From Nitrospiraceae bacterium (GTDB taxonomy: Bacteria; Nitrospirota; Nitrospiria; Nitrospirales; UBA2166), in NCBI GenBank assembly GCA_002726235.1, contig PBSN01000008.1:247390-311389 (forward strand): a stretch of DNA of 64,000 bases. Reading direction: 5' to 3'. Below are positions 45,056 through 54,458 of this stretch, in pieces. Both the position numbers and the translations under genes were made by a program. The notes beneath the pieces were generated by a model that had not been told where the DNA came from, ran no database searches, and was given only the letters and a program-made list of their open reading frames with translations. The stretch's first letter is position 1, and each line of letters starts with the position of its first letter.

Positions 45056-45083
45056 TCCTAGCCAACTTTAGCTCTCCGGCTCT

Positions 45084-46244
45084 CTACATTCCTACTTCTC
45101 GTCGTAACGGTTCTACCATGTTTGTGTCTTCCCACGTGAAGCCCGGTTCATTGCGACCAAAATGTCCGTACGTAGCAGTCTGCCGATAAATTGGGCGTCG
45201 TAATTTGAGATGGTCAATCATTTTGCTTTGGGTGAGTGGGAAAACGTTTCGAATAGCCTTGATGAGCCTATCATGCGGGACCGTTTCTGTGTTGTGTGTG
45301 CTTGCAAGGACTGATACAGGTTCGACGACTCCAATTGCATATGCAACTTGAATTTCACATCGTGACGCCAAGCCTGCAGCGACAATGTTTTTTGCGATAT
45401 AGCGCGCCATATAAGATGCTGAGCGATCGACCTTAGTGGGGTCTTTCCCCGAAAATGCACCACCTCCGTGGCTTCCGACTCCGCCATACGTATCCACAAT
45501 AATTTTACGTCCGGTGAGCCCAGTATCTCCATGCGGACCTCCAATGACAAAACGTCCAGTTGGGTTGATATGGTATGTAACTGTCTTTTCGTCGAACAGT
45601 TCTGGAGGCATGGTGGGGCGAATGACATGCGCGATAATATCATCGTGAATTTGTTTATTTGTAGCCTTTTCGTCATGTTGGGTGGAGACGACAATGGTGT
45701 CAATTTTTACGGGTTTTCTCTCGCGATACTCTATCGTCACTTGGGCTTTGCCATCTGGACGTAGGTACGGGAGAATATTTTGTTTGCGGACCTCGCTGAG
45801 CCGTCGCGTGATTCGATGCGCAAGAACAATTGGCATAGGCATGAGTTCTTTGGTCTCATTGCTTGCATAGCCAAACATTAGTCCTTGATCCCCTGCACCA
45901 CCAACATCCACACCTTGGGCGATATCCGTCGATTGACTATGGATTGCAGTCAAAACAGCACAGGTGTCGCCGTCAAAACCGAACGTTGCGTCAGTATAGC
46001 CAATGTCTTTGATCGTTGCTCGAACAATATCAGGAACTTCGACATAGCAACGCGCTCCATTTGTTGTGGTAATTTCTCCTGCGATTAGTGCAAGTCCAGT
46101 GGTTACAAGTGTCTCACAGGCAACTCGGCAGGTAGGGTCTTGAGCAATAAACGCATCAAGAATCGCGTCTGAAATTTGATCTGATACTTTATCCGGGTGC
46201 CCTTCAGTCACAGACTCAGAGGTGAAAAGAAAAGATTGATCCAT
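45084..46244 (-). CDS. metK: S-adenosylmethionine synthetase
   Basis: A 386-residue enzyme making SAM from methionine and ATP. Signatures are [32 protein letters not shown] and [13 protein letters not shown], plus [14 protein letters not shown]. The length is the family norm. It faces the haem-attachment operon across a 200-bp intergenic with divergent promoters. No SAM riboswitch is recognisable in its leader. With mtnBDC in the same window, the organism makes and recycles SAM-derived sulfur. Confidence 0.97.
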   Translation of the reverse strand: MDQSFLFTSESVTEGHPDKVSDQISDAILDAFIAQDPTCRVACETLVTTGLALIAGEITTTNGARCYVEVPDIVRATIKDIGYTDATFGFDGDTCAVLTAIHSQSTDIAQGVDVGGAGDQGLMFGYASNETKELMPMPIVLAHRITRRLSEVRKQNILPYLRPDGKAQVTIEYRERKPVKIDTIVVSTQHDEKATNKQIHDDIIAHVIRPTMPPELFDEKTVTYHINPTGRFVIGGPHGDTGLTGRKIIVDTYGGVGSHGGGAFSGKDPTKVDRSASYMARYIAKNIVAAGLASRCEIQVAYAIGVVEPVSVLASTHNTETVPHDRLIKAIRNVFPLTQSKMIDHLKLRRPIYRQTATYGHFGRNEPGFTWEDTNMVEPLRREVGM

Positions 46245-46288
46245 GCCAATAGCTCCTTGGGTGAGAGTAGGTGATAACTGCGCAAAGT

Positions 46289-46317
46289 GGTATCGCAGAT
46301 CAATGGGTTTCTGTCAA
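46289..46317 (-). promoter_or_regulatory. Predicted promoter of metK
   Basis: On the minus strand, TTGACA (46317-46312), a 17-bp spacer and GATACC (46294-46289). The -35 is perfect, the -10 matches three of six bases. It is about 45 bases upstream of the metK ATG. Confidence 0.5.
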
Positions 46318-46338
46318 GGAATGTGTGGTTTTACTTGC

Positions 46339-46368
46339 TTGACACCTTTCTTTCACGTTCGGTAAGAT
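46339..46368 (+). promoter_or_regulatory. Predicted promoter of cytochrome maturation operon
   Basis: TTGACA at 46339-46344, an 18-bp spacer and TAAGAT at 46363-46368. It is about 80 bases before resB and divergent from the metK promoter. Confidence 0.5.
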
Positions 46369-46447
46369 CACGAGCGTTTGTATTAGTGTTTTCTTCTATT
46401 CGCTCGCAATTTTACGCCTAATAATACATGGTTAGAGGAAGAAGGCC

Positions 46448-47893
46448 TTGGCGGATTCGCCCGCGGAAGAATCTCTGAGTAAAAAATCTGCAGAACAGAG
46501 CGGGTGGGGCCGGTTTGACTGGTCCGGACTGCCAGGCGATGTTGTGGATACGCTGAGTTCTCTCAAGCTTGCTATCTCCCTATTCATCGCTCTTGCCATC
46601 CTTTCGACGATTGGAACTGTCATTCAACAGGGTGAATCCTCTGACTTCTATATCAAAGAATATGGGGAACCGCTCTTTCGATGGTTCCAGACGCTCGGGT
46701 TTACAGATGTCTATAACCAAGTGTGGTTTCGGGCCGTTCTTGGTCTACTCATTGTCAACTCCTTGACGTGTTTTTACAAACGATTCCCAGGAATTTGGCG
46801 GTCCATGCGCCAGAGTCAAATTACGGTCACTCCAACGTTTATTGGTGCCTTGAAGCAACATGCGAAAATTTCCATCGGTCGTGAAGGTGGGCATGTGGCT
46901 GAGAAAATGATTGATATTTTTGGTAGCAAAGGATATCGAGTGTCTGCCACACGTATCGACAAGGACATATCGGTTTTTGCTACAAAAGGAATCATGGGCA
47001 GGGTTGGTGCGCATGTTGCGCATGTCAGTGCCGCCGTGATTGTGCTGGGCGGACTTATCGGATCCGTCACGGGTTTTCGGGACTTTGGAGTCGGTCTTCC
47101 AGGCCAGACCTACTGGATACCTCAAGGGGAATTTAACCTGACGGTTGATAAGTTCTGGATGGATTATTATGAGAATGGCGCTATAAAATCCTATAATAGT
47201 ACATTGTCCGTGTCGGATCCGTTAGTTGATAATGGGAAAAAACAATTAACAAAAACGATCACAGTCAATGATCCACTTGTTTATAATGGCATATGGTTCT
47301 ATCAATCGTCGTATGGGGATCACTGGGATCAGATTGATAAAGCTAAGGTGTTGATTAAAGAAAAAAGTTCTGACCAAGTTGTGAGTGATGTCATGCTGGA
47401 TTGGAAAGTACCCATGGAGATTCCTGACTTGGGATTAATACTCAATGTGACTGGGTTTGCTGCTGACTTTGCGTTTGATTCGGAGACGAAACAAGTATCG
47501 TCCAAGACAAGTGAACATAACAACCCAGCGGTACAACTTGCGATTACGGAAGAGAATAAGACGGTTACGCCGTGGCTATTTGTTGACTTTCCAGGAATCA
47601 TTGATATACCCGATTCAAAGTATGCATTTGAAATTACCGCCTACGGGCCGTCAAAATACACCGGTCTTCAGATAGCGAAGAATCCTGGCATTACGATTGT
47701 CTGGACCGGGTGCTTAATGATTGTTGTCGGGATGGCGCTTTCATCATTTATTTTTCATCGGCGCCTTTGGGTGAATATTCAGTCGGAGGGAGAAGGGACC
47801 GTCCTTCATGTAGGGGGCAACACCCATAAAGGACAAATTGATTTTACGCGGGAGTTTTCAGAATTACTTGAACGGATACAGGGTATTGCATAG
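46448..47893 (+). CDS. resB: Cytochrome c biogenesis protein ResB
   Basis: A 481-residue system II component that, with CcsA, exports haem and attaches it to CxxCH motifs. The TTG start is preceded by AGAGGAAGAAGG. The N-terminal helices (LKLAISLFIALAILSTIGTV, FRAVLGLLIVNSLTCFY), a third helix HVAHVSAAVIVLGGLIG, a large periplasmic loop and a last helix TIVWTGCLMIVVGMALSSF match ResB/Ccs1. The window encodes at least five c-type cytochrome proteins that need it. Confidence 0.93.
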   Translation: MADSPAEESLSKKSAEQSGWGRFDWSGLPGDVVDTLSSLKLAISLFIALAILSTIGTVIQQGESSDFYIKEYGEPLFRWFQTLGFTDVYNQVWFRAVLGLLIVNSLTCFYKRFPGIWRSMRQSQITVTPTFIGALKQHAKISIGREGGHVAEKMIDIFGSKGYRVSATRIDKDISVFATKGIMGRVGAHVAHVSAAVIVLGGLIGSVTGFRDFGVGLPGQTYWIPQGEFNLTVDKFWMDYYENGAIKSYNSTLSVSDPLVDNGKKQLTKTITVNDPLVYNGIWFYQSSYGDHWDQIDKAKVLIKEKSSDQVVSDVMLDWKVPMEIPDLGLILNVTGFAADFAFDSETKQVSSKTSEHNNPAVQLAITEENKTVTPWLFVDFPGIIDIPDSKYAFEITAYGPSKYTGLQIAKNPGITIVWTGCLMIVVGMALSSFIFHRRLWVNIQSEGEGTVLHVGGNTHKGQIDFTREFSELLERIQGIA

Positions 47894-47933
47894 AATGATG
47901 GCGGCGGGAGTTTCTTGAGATAGGGGAGACAGA

Positions 47934-48836
47934 ATGTTCACGGCACTATTTCTTTTTGATTTGACCTTCTGGTTGTACCTCGCGGCTGTTGTGTTGTACA
48001 TCGGATACGTTGCGGTCGGACGGACTGGGTTGCAGCTGGTTGCTGAAGGGCCTCGGCAACTGTCGACATCGGATTGGTCTGTGCCCGTTGGTCAACTTGC
48101 GACGATGATCACTGCCGTGGGGTTATTCGTCAACACGGCGGCGCTTGCAATGCGGGCCCACGAACGGTATTTGCTCACGGGAACTTTCGCCCCTTGGTCG
48201 AATCAATACGAGGCTATGGCATTTGTGGCATGGTCGATTATTGCAGGATACCTTCTGCTTGAGTTCAAATACGGCATCAAGGCTATTGGTGCATTTGTCG
48301 TTTCAATTGGCTTTATTGCGATGGGCGCAGCGTCTTTGCTTCCCTATCGTTACCAAACGGCAGAACCCCTTGTTCCAGCTTTGAACAGTTATTGGATTTA
48401 TATTCACGTCTCGGTCACCCTCACTAGCTATGCGGCTTTCGCGATGGCAGGTGGTTTAGGAGTAATGTATCTCCTTAAGGAACGTGCTGAGCGAAAGGGA
48501 TTACAGTCCTCTGTAACCGCGGCATTCCCAAATCTTGAGACGATTGATGAGCTTGGATACAAATCGATTACGATTGGGTTCCCCTTACTAGCTTTTGGAA
48601 TAATTTTGGGAGCGATGTGGGCAAATTACGCTTGGGGAGGTTATTGGAGTTGGGATCCAAAGGAGACGTGGTCTCTTATTGTGTGGCTAATCTATGGGGC
48701 CTATATTCATGCGCGTATGACGCGTGGGTGGGGAGGGCGCCGTGCGGCGATTTATGCGATTTTTGGACTGCTGATGGTCGTCTTTTGTTTTTGGGGAGTG
48801 AACTTCCTGCTTTCTGGGCTCCATGCCTATGCCTAA
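47934..48836 (+). CDS. ccsA: Haem exporter/ligase CcsA (ResC)
   Basis: A 300-residue membrane protein of about eight helices. The WWD signature reads WGGYWSWDPKETWSLIVWLI, the haem-handling site of the CcmF/CcsA/CcmC superfamily, and conserved His lie in YIHVSVTLTS and AYIHARM. It forms the system II synthetase with ResB. Its last codons overlap the next gene by 14 bp, implying coupled translation. Confidence 0.95.
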   Translation: MFTALFLFDLTFWLYLAAVVLYIGYVAVGRTGLQLVAEGPRQLSTSDWSVPVGQLATMITAVGLFVNTAALAMRAHERYLLTGTFAPWSNQYEAMAFVAWSIIAGYLLLEFKYGIKAIGAFVVSIGFIAMGAASLLPYRYQTAEPLVPALNSYWIYIHVSVTLTSYAAFAMAGGLGVMYLLKERAERKGLQSSVTAAFPNLETIDELGYKSITIGFPLLAFGIILGAMWANYAWGGYWSWDPKETWSLIVWLIYGAYIHARMTRGWGGRRAAIYAIFGLLMVVFCFWGVNFLLSGLHAYA

Positions 48837-49464
48837 GGTCAACGAATCAGACGTTGGATTCAATGAACCCAACGATGCCGAGGCGAGTGGCGAGGTACCG
48901 TCAGCTAGTAGTAGGGTTTCGCGTCTCCCTGTCATAATCGGGCTGATCGTTATCTGTAGCCTTGCGTTTGGACTTGTGTGGATGCAAGGTGCGAAGTATG
49001 AACCCGTAGTGGTTGGGAAGGTGGCTCCTGATTTTGAGTTAAAGAATTTGAATGGGGAGACATGGAAACTTTCAGATCAGCAAGGACAAGTCGTGTTTCT
49101 GAATTTTTGGGCAACCTGGTGTAAACCCTGCCAAGAGGAAATGCCTTCCATGGAACGTCTCCACCAAACTTTCGAGTCTGAGTTTGCAGATGACTTTGTC
49201 ATGGTAGCTGTGAGCATCGATAAGTCGGCCGATGATATTCCGGCGTTTATGGCAAAGCACGAATTGACATTTCCTGTGCTTCATGACCGCTGGGGAAAGG
49301 TCGACCGGATTTATAAAATCATGGGAGTTCCGGAGACGTACATTATCAATCAGGCGGGTGTGTTAGTTGAGAAAGTCATTGGACCACGCGATTGGAATAA
49401 AACACAGCATATCCAAGGTATGCTGGATCTCTTGAGAAGCAATCCTGGCCAAGCCGATGCGTAA
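48823..49464 (+). CDS. ResA-like membrane-anchored thioredoxin
   Basis: A 213-residue protein with an N-terminal helix (LPVIIGLIVICSLAFGLVWM) and a periplasmic TlpA/ResA-type thioredoxin domain with active site WCKPC in NFWATWCKPCQEEMPSME. The overlap with ccsA and its position before ccdA fit a role in keeping apocytochrome CxxCH cysteines reduced for haem attachment. A second, similar protein follows at once. Confidence 0.92.
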   Translation: MPMPKVNESDVGFNEPNDAEASGEVPSASSRVSRLPVIIGLIVICSLAFGLVWMQGAKYEPVVVGKVAPDFELKNLNGETWKLSDQQGQVVFLNFWATWCKPCQEEMPSMERLHQTFESEFADDFVMVAVSIDKSADDIPAFMAKHELTFPVLHDRWGKVDRIYKIMGVPETYIINQAGVLVEKVIGPRDWNKTQHIQGMLDLLRSNPGQADA

Positions 49465-49473
49465 AAGAGCGAC

Positions 49474-50046
49474 ATGAGACGGATGATCGATTGGTCTCTG
49501 GTTTTCTGGGGGCTCGTGTTAGCCCTTGCAGGGATGTCGTGTGATCAGGTTTCAAGCACGCAAGTTGAGGCCAAAGAGCAACGCTCGGTTGCAGTATCAA
49601 CACCGGAAAGCCCTCGCGTTGGTTTTCGTGCTCCGACATTTAGCCTGCCGGACTTGCATGGCAATGAGGTGAATTTATCAGATCTCAGAGGCAAGGTAGT
49701 TCTTGTCAATTTTTGGGCCACCTGGTGTGGACCGTGTGTCATCGAGATGCCGTCGATGGAGAAGCTCTATCGTGAATTTCACAGTGAAGGATTTGAGATT
49801 CTTGCGGTGTCCAACGACTCACAGGGGCAGCTGGTTACGAAGCCATTCAAGGAGCAATTTGGGTTGACCTTCCCTATTCTTCATGACCTTCATCATGAGG
49901 TTAATGCTGCCTACCATATTCGCTCGATTCCTGCATCAATGTTGATTGGAAAGGATGGAGTGATTACGTATCGTGTTCCTGGTGCTCGGGACTGGTATAG
50001 CGAAAAAGCTCGTGATATGATCCGTCATCTTCTAGATCTCGCCTAG
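49474..50046 (+). CDS. Second periplasmic TlpA-like thioredoxin
   Basis: A 190-residue protein with an N-terminal hydrophobic segment ending LAGMSC, a poor lipobox that could still make it lipidated. The thioredoxin domain has WCGPC in NFWATWCGPCVIEMPSME. It is a tandem paralogue of the preceding gene with about the same fold but a different CxxC dipeptide (GP versus KP), so its redox potential may differ. It probably works in cytochrome c or other disulfide chemistry. Confidence 0.9.
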   Translation: MRRMIDWSLVFWGLVLALAGMSCDQVSSTQVEAKEQRSVAVSTPESPRVGFRAPTFSLPDLHGNEVNLSDLRGKVVLVNFWATWCGPCVIEMPSMEKLYREFHSEGFEILAVSNDSQGQLVTKPFKEQFGLTFPILHDLHHEVNAAYHIRSIPASMLIGKDGVITYRVPGARDWYSEKARDMIRHLLDLA

Positions 50047-50066
50047 AGAGCGTTTCTTTTCTTCCG

Positions 50067-50828
50067 ATGTTTGAACCTCAAGTGTCTTTCACGATCGCGT
50101 TTGTCGCAGGGTTTCTCTCCTTTATCTCGCCCTGTGTGTTGCCATTAGTCCCGTCCTATTTAAGCTACATCACAGGTTTATCTCTTGACCAGCTCACCAG
50201 TGACGATGATCGCCGGAAATTACGGGGTACCATTATGACAAATTCGCTTCTTTTCATCGGCGGATTTTCATTTGTTTTCATGGCCTTTGGTGCCTCGGCA
50301 AGCTTTGCCGGTCAGCTCTTGTTTTCCTATCACGATTATCTTCAAAAAATCGGTGGAATCTTAATCATCCTGTTTGGTTTGTATGTAATGGGAGTGTTCA
50401 AGCTTAAGTTCTTGGCTGCTGAAAAGCGACTTCAGCTTCCTAGGCGGCCGGCTGGATATGTAGGATCTGTTATTATCGGGATGGTCTTTGGTGCTGCATG
50501 GACGCCGTGTGTTGGACCAATTCTCGGTGCAATCCTGGCCCTTGCAGCCACGTCTGATTCGATGATGACTGGCGTCCAACTTCTTGGAGTATATTCCTTA
50601 GGGTTAGGTATTCCGCTTTTTCTCGCGGCGTTGGGTGTGGACTCATTCTTGAATTACTTCAAAAAGGTGCGTGCCTATATGTGGGCGGTTTCAGTCACGA
50701 GTGGCGTTTTTTTGGTACTCGTAGGCGTTATGATTTACACTAATTCATTTGCACAATTCACTCGCATACTGACCGAGTATGGTATCGGGTGGTATGTAGG
50801 ACCGGATGCTGCCGCAGGGTCCTTCTGA
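50067..50828 (+). CDS. ccdA: Thiol-disulfide electron carrier CcdA
   Basis: A 253-residue protein of the DsbD/CcdA family with about six helices. The two conserved Cys are in FISPCVLPLVPSY and AAWTPCVGPILG. It carries electrons from cytoplasmic thioredoxin to periplasmic ResA-like partners, here encoded immediately upstream. It is the last gene of the resB-ccsA-thioredoxin-thioredoxin-ccdA set, which is complete for system II. The next about 200 bases to aroE hold no recognised gene. Confidence 0.93.
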   Translation: MFEPQVSFTIAFVAGFLSFISPCVLPLVPSYLSYITGLSLDQLTSDDDRRKLRGTIMTNSLLFIGGFSFVFMAFGASASFAGQLLFSYHDYLQKIGGILIILFGLYVMGVFKLKFLAAEKRLQLPRRPAGYVGSVIIGMVFGAAWTPCVGPILGAILALAATSDSMMTGVQLLGVYSLGLGIPLFLAALGVDSFLNYFKKVRAYMWAVSVTSGVFLVLVGVMIYTNSFAQFTRILTEYGIGWYVGPDAAAGSF

Positions 50829-51024
50829 TCCCTTATCGAACAATCGGTCATCGCTACTCGTTTTCCTTTCCCAATATCGCCCACACAGCGTTCGATGGAT
50901 TGCATCGTTGCCGCACATGTGGATCGTGCTTCACTGGGACGAAACTGGGTAGCAGGAGTCTTTCCCGCAGTGGTGCAGTAGGGAGAGTATAAGTCGGTTT
51001 ATGGACTAGGAGCAGAATTAACCT

Positions 51025-51915
51025 ATGGCATCCAACGATGGAGTTTCTGGTGTTACGACACGTATCATGGGCATACTGGGATATCCCCTTGCACATTCCT
51101 TATCACCAGTCATGCACAATGCGGCCTTTTCCGCAACCGGAATCAATGCGTGCTATGCGCCTTTTGTTGTCACACCTGAGAATATAAAAATTGCAGTCAA
51201 TAGTTTGGTAGCACTAGGGGTGTGTGGCGTCAATGTTACGATTCCACATAAAGAGAGAGTCGTTCCACTGCTTGACGAACTCGACAGTGATGCGGAACGT
51301 ATCGGTGCGGTGAACACGATTGTGATAAAGGACTCACGCTTAATCGGCTATAACACGGATGCGAAAGGATTCGGGAATGCTTTTGCTGAGGAAGTTGGTT
51401 ATTCGCTTGAGGGGCGGCGTGTAATGCTTTTTGGCGCTGGGGGTGCCGCACGTGCTGTCCTCGCAGAACTTATCACAGAGGGGGTGCGTGACCTCGTAGT
51501 TGTCGTGCGGGAACTTGAACGTGGAACGGCAATGGTAAAAGATCTATTGGCGGACAAGCAAGATGGCAGGGTAAAGGTAGCTGTGCAGACTTTTGAGGCA
51601 TTACATGCGGATATTCAACGACCGGATGTGTTGATCAATGCCACATCGGTTGGTCTTCTTCCCCAGGATCCCATATTGATACCTTCAGGATTTGTGACGT
51701 CCAAAATGGTGGTGTATGACCTTATCTACAATCCACCGACCACGCCGCTTTTGGATGAGGCAAAAAGGGTGGGTGCTATTGCGATAAATGGCTTGGGGAT
51801 GCTTGTGCATCAGGGAGCCTTGGCTTTCCAGCTTTGGACAGGTGAGCGCGCCCCGAAGAACGTAATGCGTGAATCGCTTTTGAGGGCGCTTGAGGGTATA
51901 AAACATCATCCATAG
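51025..51915 (+). CDS. aroE: Shikimate dehydrogenase
   Basis: A 296-residue NADP enzyme reducing 3-dehydroshikimate. Signatures are GYPLAHSLSPVMHNAAF, NVTIPHKERV (catalytic Lys), GAVNTIV and the NADP loop FGAGGAARAVL. It is a little longer than the 270-residue average, with a short N-terminal extension. It is not next to the pheA-aroA operon, so the aromatic genes are split over two loci in this window. Confidence 0.95.
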   Translation: MASNDGVSGVTTRIMGILGYPLAHSLSPVMHNAAFSATGINACYAPFVVTPENIKIAVNSLVALGVCGVNVTIPHKERVVPLLDELDSDAERIGAVNTIVIKDSRLIGYNTDAKGFGNAFAEEVGYSLEGRRVMLFGAGGAARAVLAELITEGVRDLVVVVRELERGTAMVKDLLADKQDGRVKVAVQTFEALHADIQRPDVLINATSVGLLPQDPILIPSGFVTSKMVVYDLIYNPPTTPLLDEAKRVGAIAINGLGMLVHQGALAFQLWTGERAPKNVMRESLLRALEGIKHHP

Positions 51916-51958
51916 AAACAATCGGTGCCGAAAGTCATGCGGAGGTGATGGCTTAATT

Positions 51959-52440
51959 GTGAAGATAACGTATTCTTGGAGCTTCTTTACACGAGAAAAT
52001 AAGGAAGCCGGCGGTCCAGTACAAGTAGGTGCGGACATTGAGGTCTTTGTACGACAGTTTATCGATGTGATCAACGCTGGTCTTTCTCTTGTCCACGCGC
52101 TGGATTTTTTTGGTTCCAACGTGAAAACAAACAACTTGCTAGATTGGCATACTCGTAGAAACTTTGAGCATGCGTGAGTCTCGCTGAGGAGAGGGCCACC
52201 GTAGAGCCCTTGGATCAAGAAGACGTCTTCCCACCCGTTATCCACAATATGATTGCTGTTGGGGAGTCAATTGGCGCGGTGGTTACCATCCATGATGATT
52301 AAGGTTACTGAGTTCTACGATGATGAGATTTGGCCATTAATATGTTCACTGCAAGCCTCTGACCCATGCTTAGGATGGTGCTAAGGTTTCTGGAACGATC
52401 GTCATTGCCACGCATTTTGAATTTTCTGGATGGAGGACAC
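51959..52440 (+). pseudogene. Remnant of pilC/gspF (type IV pilus or T2SS platform)
   Basis: Two collinear fragments match the type II secretion F (PilC/GspF) membrane platform. The first starts at GTG 51959 and contains VRQFIDVINAGLSLVHALD, the conserved first-domain helix pattern. After a stop and frameshift, AEERATVEPLDQED leads into VFPPVIHNMIAVGESIGA, the second-domain signature, then stops. A further frame gives KVTEFYDDE and (in another frame) ASL-stop-PMLRMVL, matching the terminal LLEPM region. A real PilC has about 400 residues, so most of the centre is deleted. No other pilus gene is nearby, so the locus is a deletion scar between aroE and ispE. Confidence 0.7.
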
Positions 52441-52450
52441 TATCGGGTAG

Positions 52451-53401
52451 ATGCAATGCATTGAGGTTATTGCCCCTGCAAAAATAAATTTAATTTTGTC
52501 CGTTCTTGATCGTCGACCGGATGGGTATCATAATATCTGGTCGTTGATGCAGATGCTTGAGTTGCATGATTCTATCGTGGTGTCTTGCGATATGCTCCCC
52601 GAAGCGCATGATGTTGCGGGTTCTCATCAAAAACCGTTGCCCATCACGCTAGAATGTTCTGATGCTCGGTTGCCGTGTAACAAGGAAAATTTGGTATATC
52701 GTGCCGCGATAGCTGTCATGGAAAAAGCTGCCGTTTACCCGAAACTCCACATTCGAATTATCAAACAGATTCCCATTGCCGCTGGCCTTGGAGGGGGGAG
52801 CAGTGATGCTGCGGCAACCATACAAGCCCTAAATCGTTTGCTACGTCTTGGGTGGGGGAATGCTGAATGTGCACAGATTGGAGCGGGCATTGGGAGCGAT
52901 GTGCCGTTTTTTTTCCATGGACCGACGTCGATTGTTCGTGGGAAAGGAAGCGAACTGTTTCCCGTTACGGTTAAGTCACCGCGCTGGGTCGTGCTCGTGA
53001 AACCTCCATTTGATATTTCAACCTCTTGGGCATACGAGCAACTCGATGAATGGAGGGCATTGCAGGGTGAGAGAAGGCGTTTTACTGATGATGAAACAGT
53101 GCAGACCCTCCTTCAATCACCTCGATCGAATGAAGAGATTTACCCATATTGCTGGAATGCATTTGAGCAGGTAATGGAAGAACGCTTCCCTGTTCTTGCT
53201 ATGATTCGGCAGGAACATCATGATTTTGGCGCTAACCTTGCCATGCTGGCTGGCAGTGGGTCGACGGTCTTTGGCGTATACCCTTCAGAAGATATTGCCA
53301 TCGCAGCTAAAAGAAAATTTCTGGATCACGAAAACTATCAAGTCTGGGCAACAAAGATGAAGGTTGCTCAACCACCTTTGGGCCATAAAACCGTTGGTTG
53401 A
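52451..53401 (+). CDS. ispE: 4-Diphosphocytidyl-2-C-methyl-D-erythritol kinase
   Basis: A 316-residue GHMP kinase of the non-mevalonate isoprenoid pathway. Motifs are APAKINLILSVLDRRPDGYH, the ATP loop PIAAGLGGGSSDAAAT and the C-terminal MLAGSGSTVFGVY. It begins just after the pilC/gspF remnant. Its stop is close to, and its frame overlaps the 5' leader of, prs, the usual ispE-prs-rplY-pth order. Confidence 0.95.
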   Translation: MQCIEVIAPAKINLILSVLDRRPDGYHNIWSLMQMLELHDSIVVSCDMLPEAHDVAGSHQKPLPITLECSDARLPCNKENLVYRAAIAVMEKAAVYPKLHIRIIKQIPIAAGLGGGSSDAAATIQALNRLLRLGWGNAECAQIGAGIGSDVPFFFHGPTSIVRGKGSELFPVTVKSPRWVVLVKPPFDISTSWAYEQLDEWRALQGERRRFTDDETVQTLLQSPRSNEEIYPYCWNAFEQVMEERFPVLAMIRQEHHDFGANLAMLAGSGSTVFGVYPSEDIAIAAKRKFLDHENYQVWATKMKVAQPPLGHKTVG

Positions 53402-53469
53402 CAAGGGTTTTAATATCAGATACGTTGTACCGATTTTGCAATACTGCACATACAGAAGGGGATGGGCAG

Positions 53470-54411
53470 TTGGGCGATAACCTCAAGGTTTTTGCTGGGA
53501 ATTCTAACCCTGAGCTGGCAATGGAGGTCTGCCAGTATCTTGGTATTGGGCTAGGCGATATTGAAGTTTCGACGTTTAGTGACGGCGAAATACAGGTTAA
53601 GATCGAAGAGAATATTCGTGGAGCGGATGTTTTTCTCATACAGTCCTGTTCGCCACCGGTTAACCGACATATTATGGAATTGCTCATCATGATGGATGCA
53701 GTGAAACGCTCATCTCCACGCCGCATCACCGCAGTGATCCCATATTATGGCTATGCTAGGCAAGATCGAAAGATGCAATCTCGTGTCCCTATCTCGGCTA
53801 AGTTGCTTGCAGATCTCATTACGACTGCGGGTGCAGACCGCGTGCTCACCATGGACCTTCATGTCGGCCAAATTCAAGGGTTTTTTAATATCCCATTAGA
53901 CCACTTGTACGGCACTCCGGTTATTCTGGATTATGTTGATGCTGTGGGATATGAGAATTTGGTTGTGGTCTCTCCTGATGCAGGCGGAGTTGAACGCGCT
54001 CGTGCATTTGCCAAGCGTCGGCAGTTTAACCTTGCGATTATTGATAAGCGGCGCGAAGGACCAAATCAAGCTGAGGTGATGAATATTATTGGGAATGTGA
54101 AGGGACACGACGTGTTATTGCTTGATGATATGATCGACACAGCCGGCACGATTGTTCAAGGGGCAAAAGCTTGTGCTCAGCAAGGTGCAAAGCGGGTGAG
54201 GGCGGCGTGTACTCACGCGACGCTCTCAGGTGCAGCTCTTGACCGACTTAGTGCGGTAGAGCTTGAGGAAGTGATTGTAACGAATACTATTCCTCTTCAT
54301 GGAAAGGAGCAGCAATGTCCCAAGCTCAAAGTTCTGTCCGTTGCTGCCTTGTTGGGGGAAGCCGTGGCGCGTATTCATGCGGAGGAGTCGGTGAGTTCAT
54401 TGTTTGTGTAG
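53470..54411 (+). CDS. prs: Ribose-phosphate pyrophosphokinase
   Basis: The start used is the TTG at 53470, preceded by GGGGATGG, because it gives 313 residues, the usual length; the open frame extends 24 codons further upstream without homology. The enzyme makes PRPP from ribose-5-phosphate and ATP. Motifs are FSDGEIQVKIEENIRG, the flexible loop, DLHVGQIQGFF and the PRPP loop DDMIDTAGTI. A tRNA gene often found upstream in other bacteria is absent. Confidence 0.93.
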   Translation: MGDNLKVFAGNSNPELAMEVCQYLGIGLGDIEVSTFSDGEIQVKIEENIRGADVFLIQSCSPPVNRHIMELLIMMDAVKRSSPRRITAVIPYYGYARQDRKMQSRVPISAKLLADLITTAGADRVLTMDLHVGQIQGFFNIPLDHLYGTPVILDYVDAVGYENLVVVSPDAGGVERARAFAKRRQFNLAIIDKRREGPNQAEVMNIIGNVKGHDVLLLDDMIDTAGTIVQGAKACAQQGAKRVRAACTHATLSGAALDRLSAVELEEVIVTNTIPLHGKEQQCPKLKVLSVAALLGEAVARIHAEESVSSLFV

Positions 54412-54458
54412 AAATGGGCAACTTAACCTTCCAATTAGTAGAGTGAGATCATGAATCA

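Noticed and set aside
46245-46447. SAM-responsive riboswitch before metK
   Set aside because: The leader of about 45 bases after the predicted promoter is too short for a known SAM aptamer.
51685-52245. 186-codon minus-strand frame over the aroE end and pilC/gspF remnant
   Set aside because: The + strand has recognisable aroE and PilC/GspF residues, while the minus frame is low-complexity without homology.
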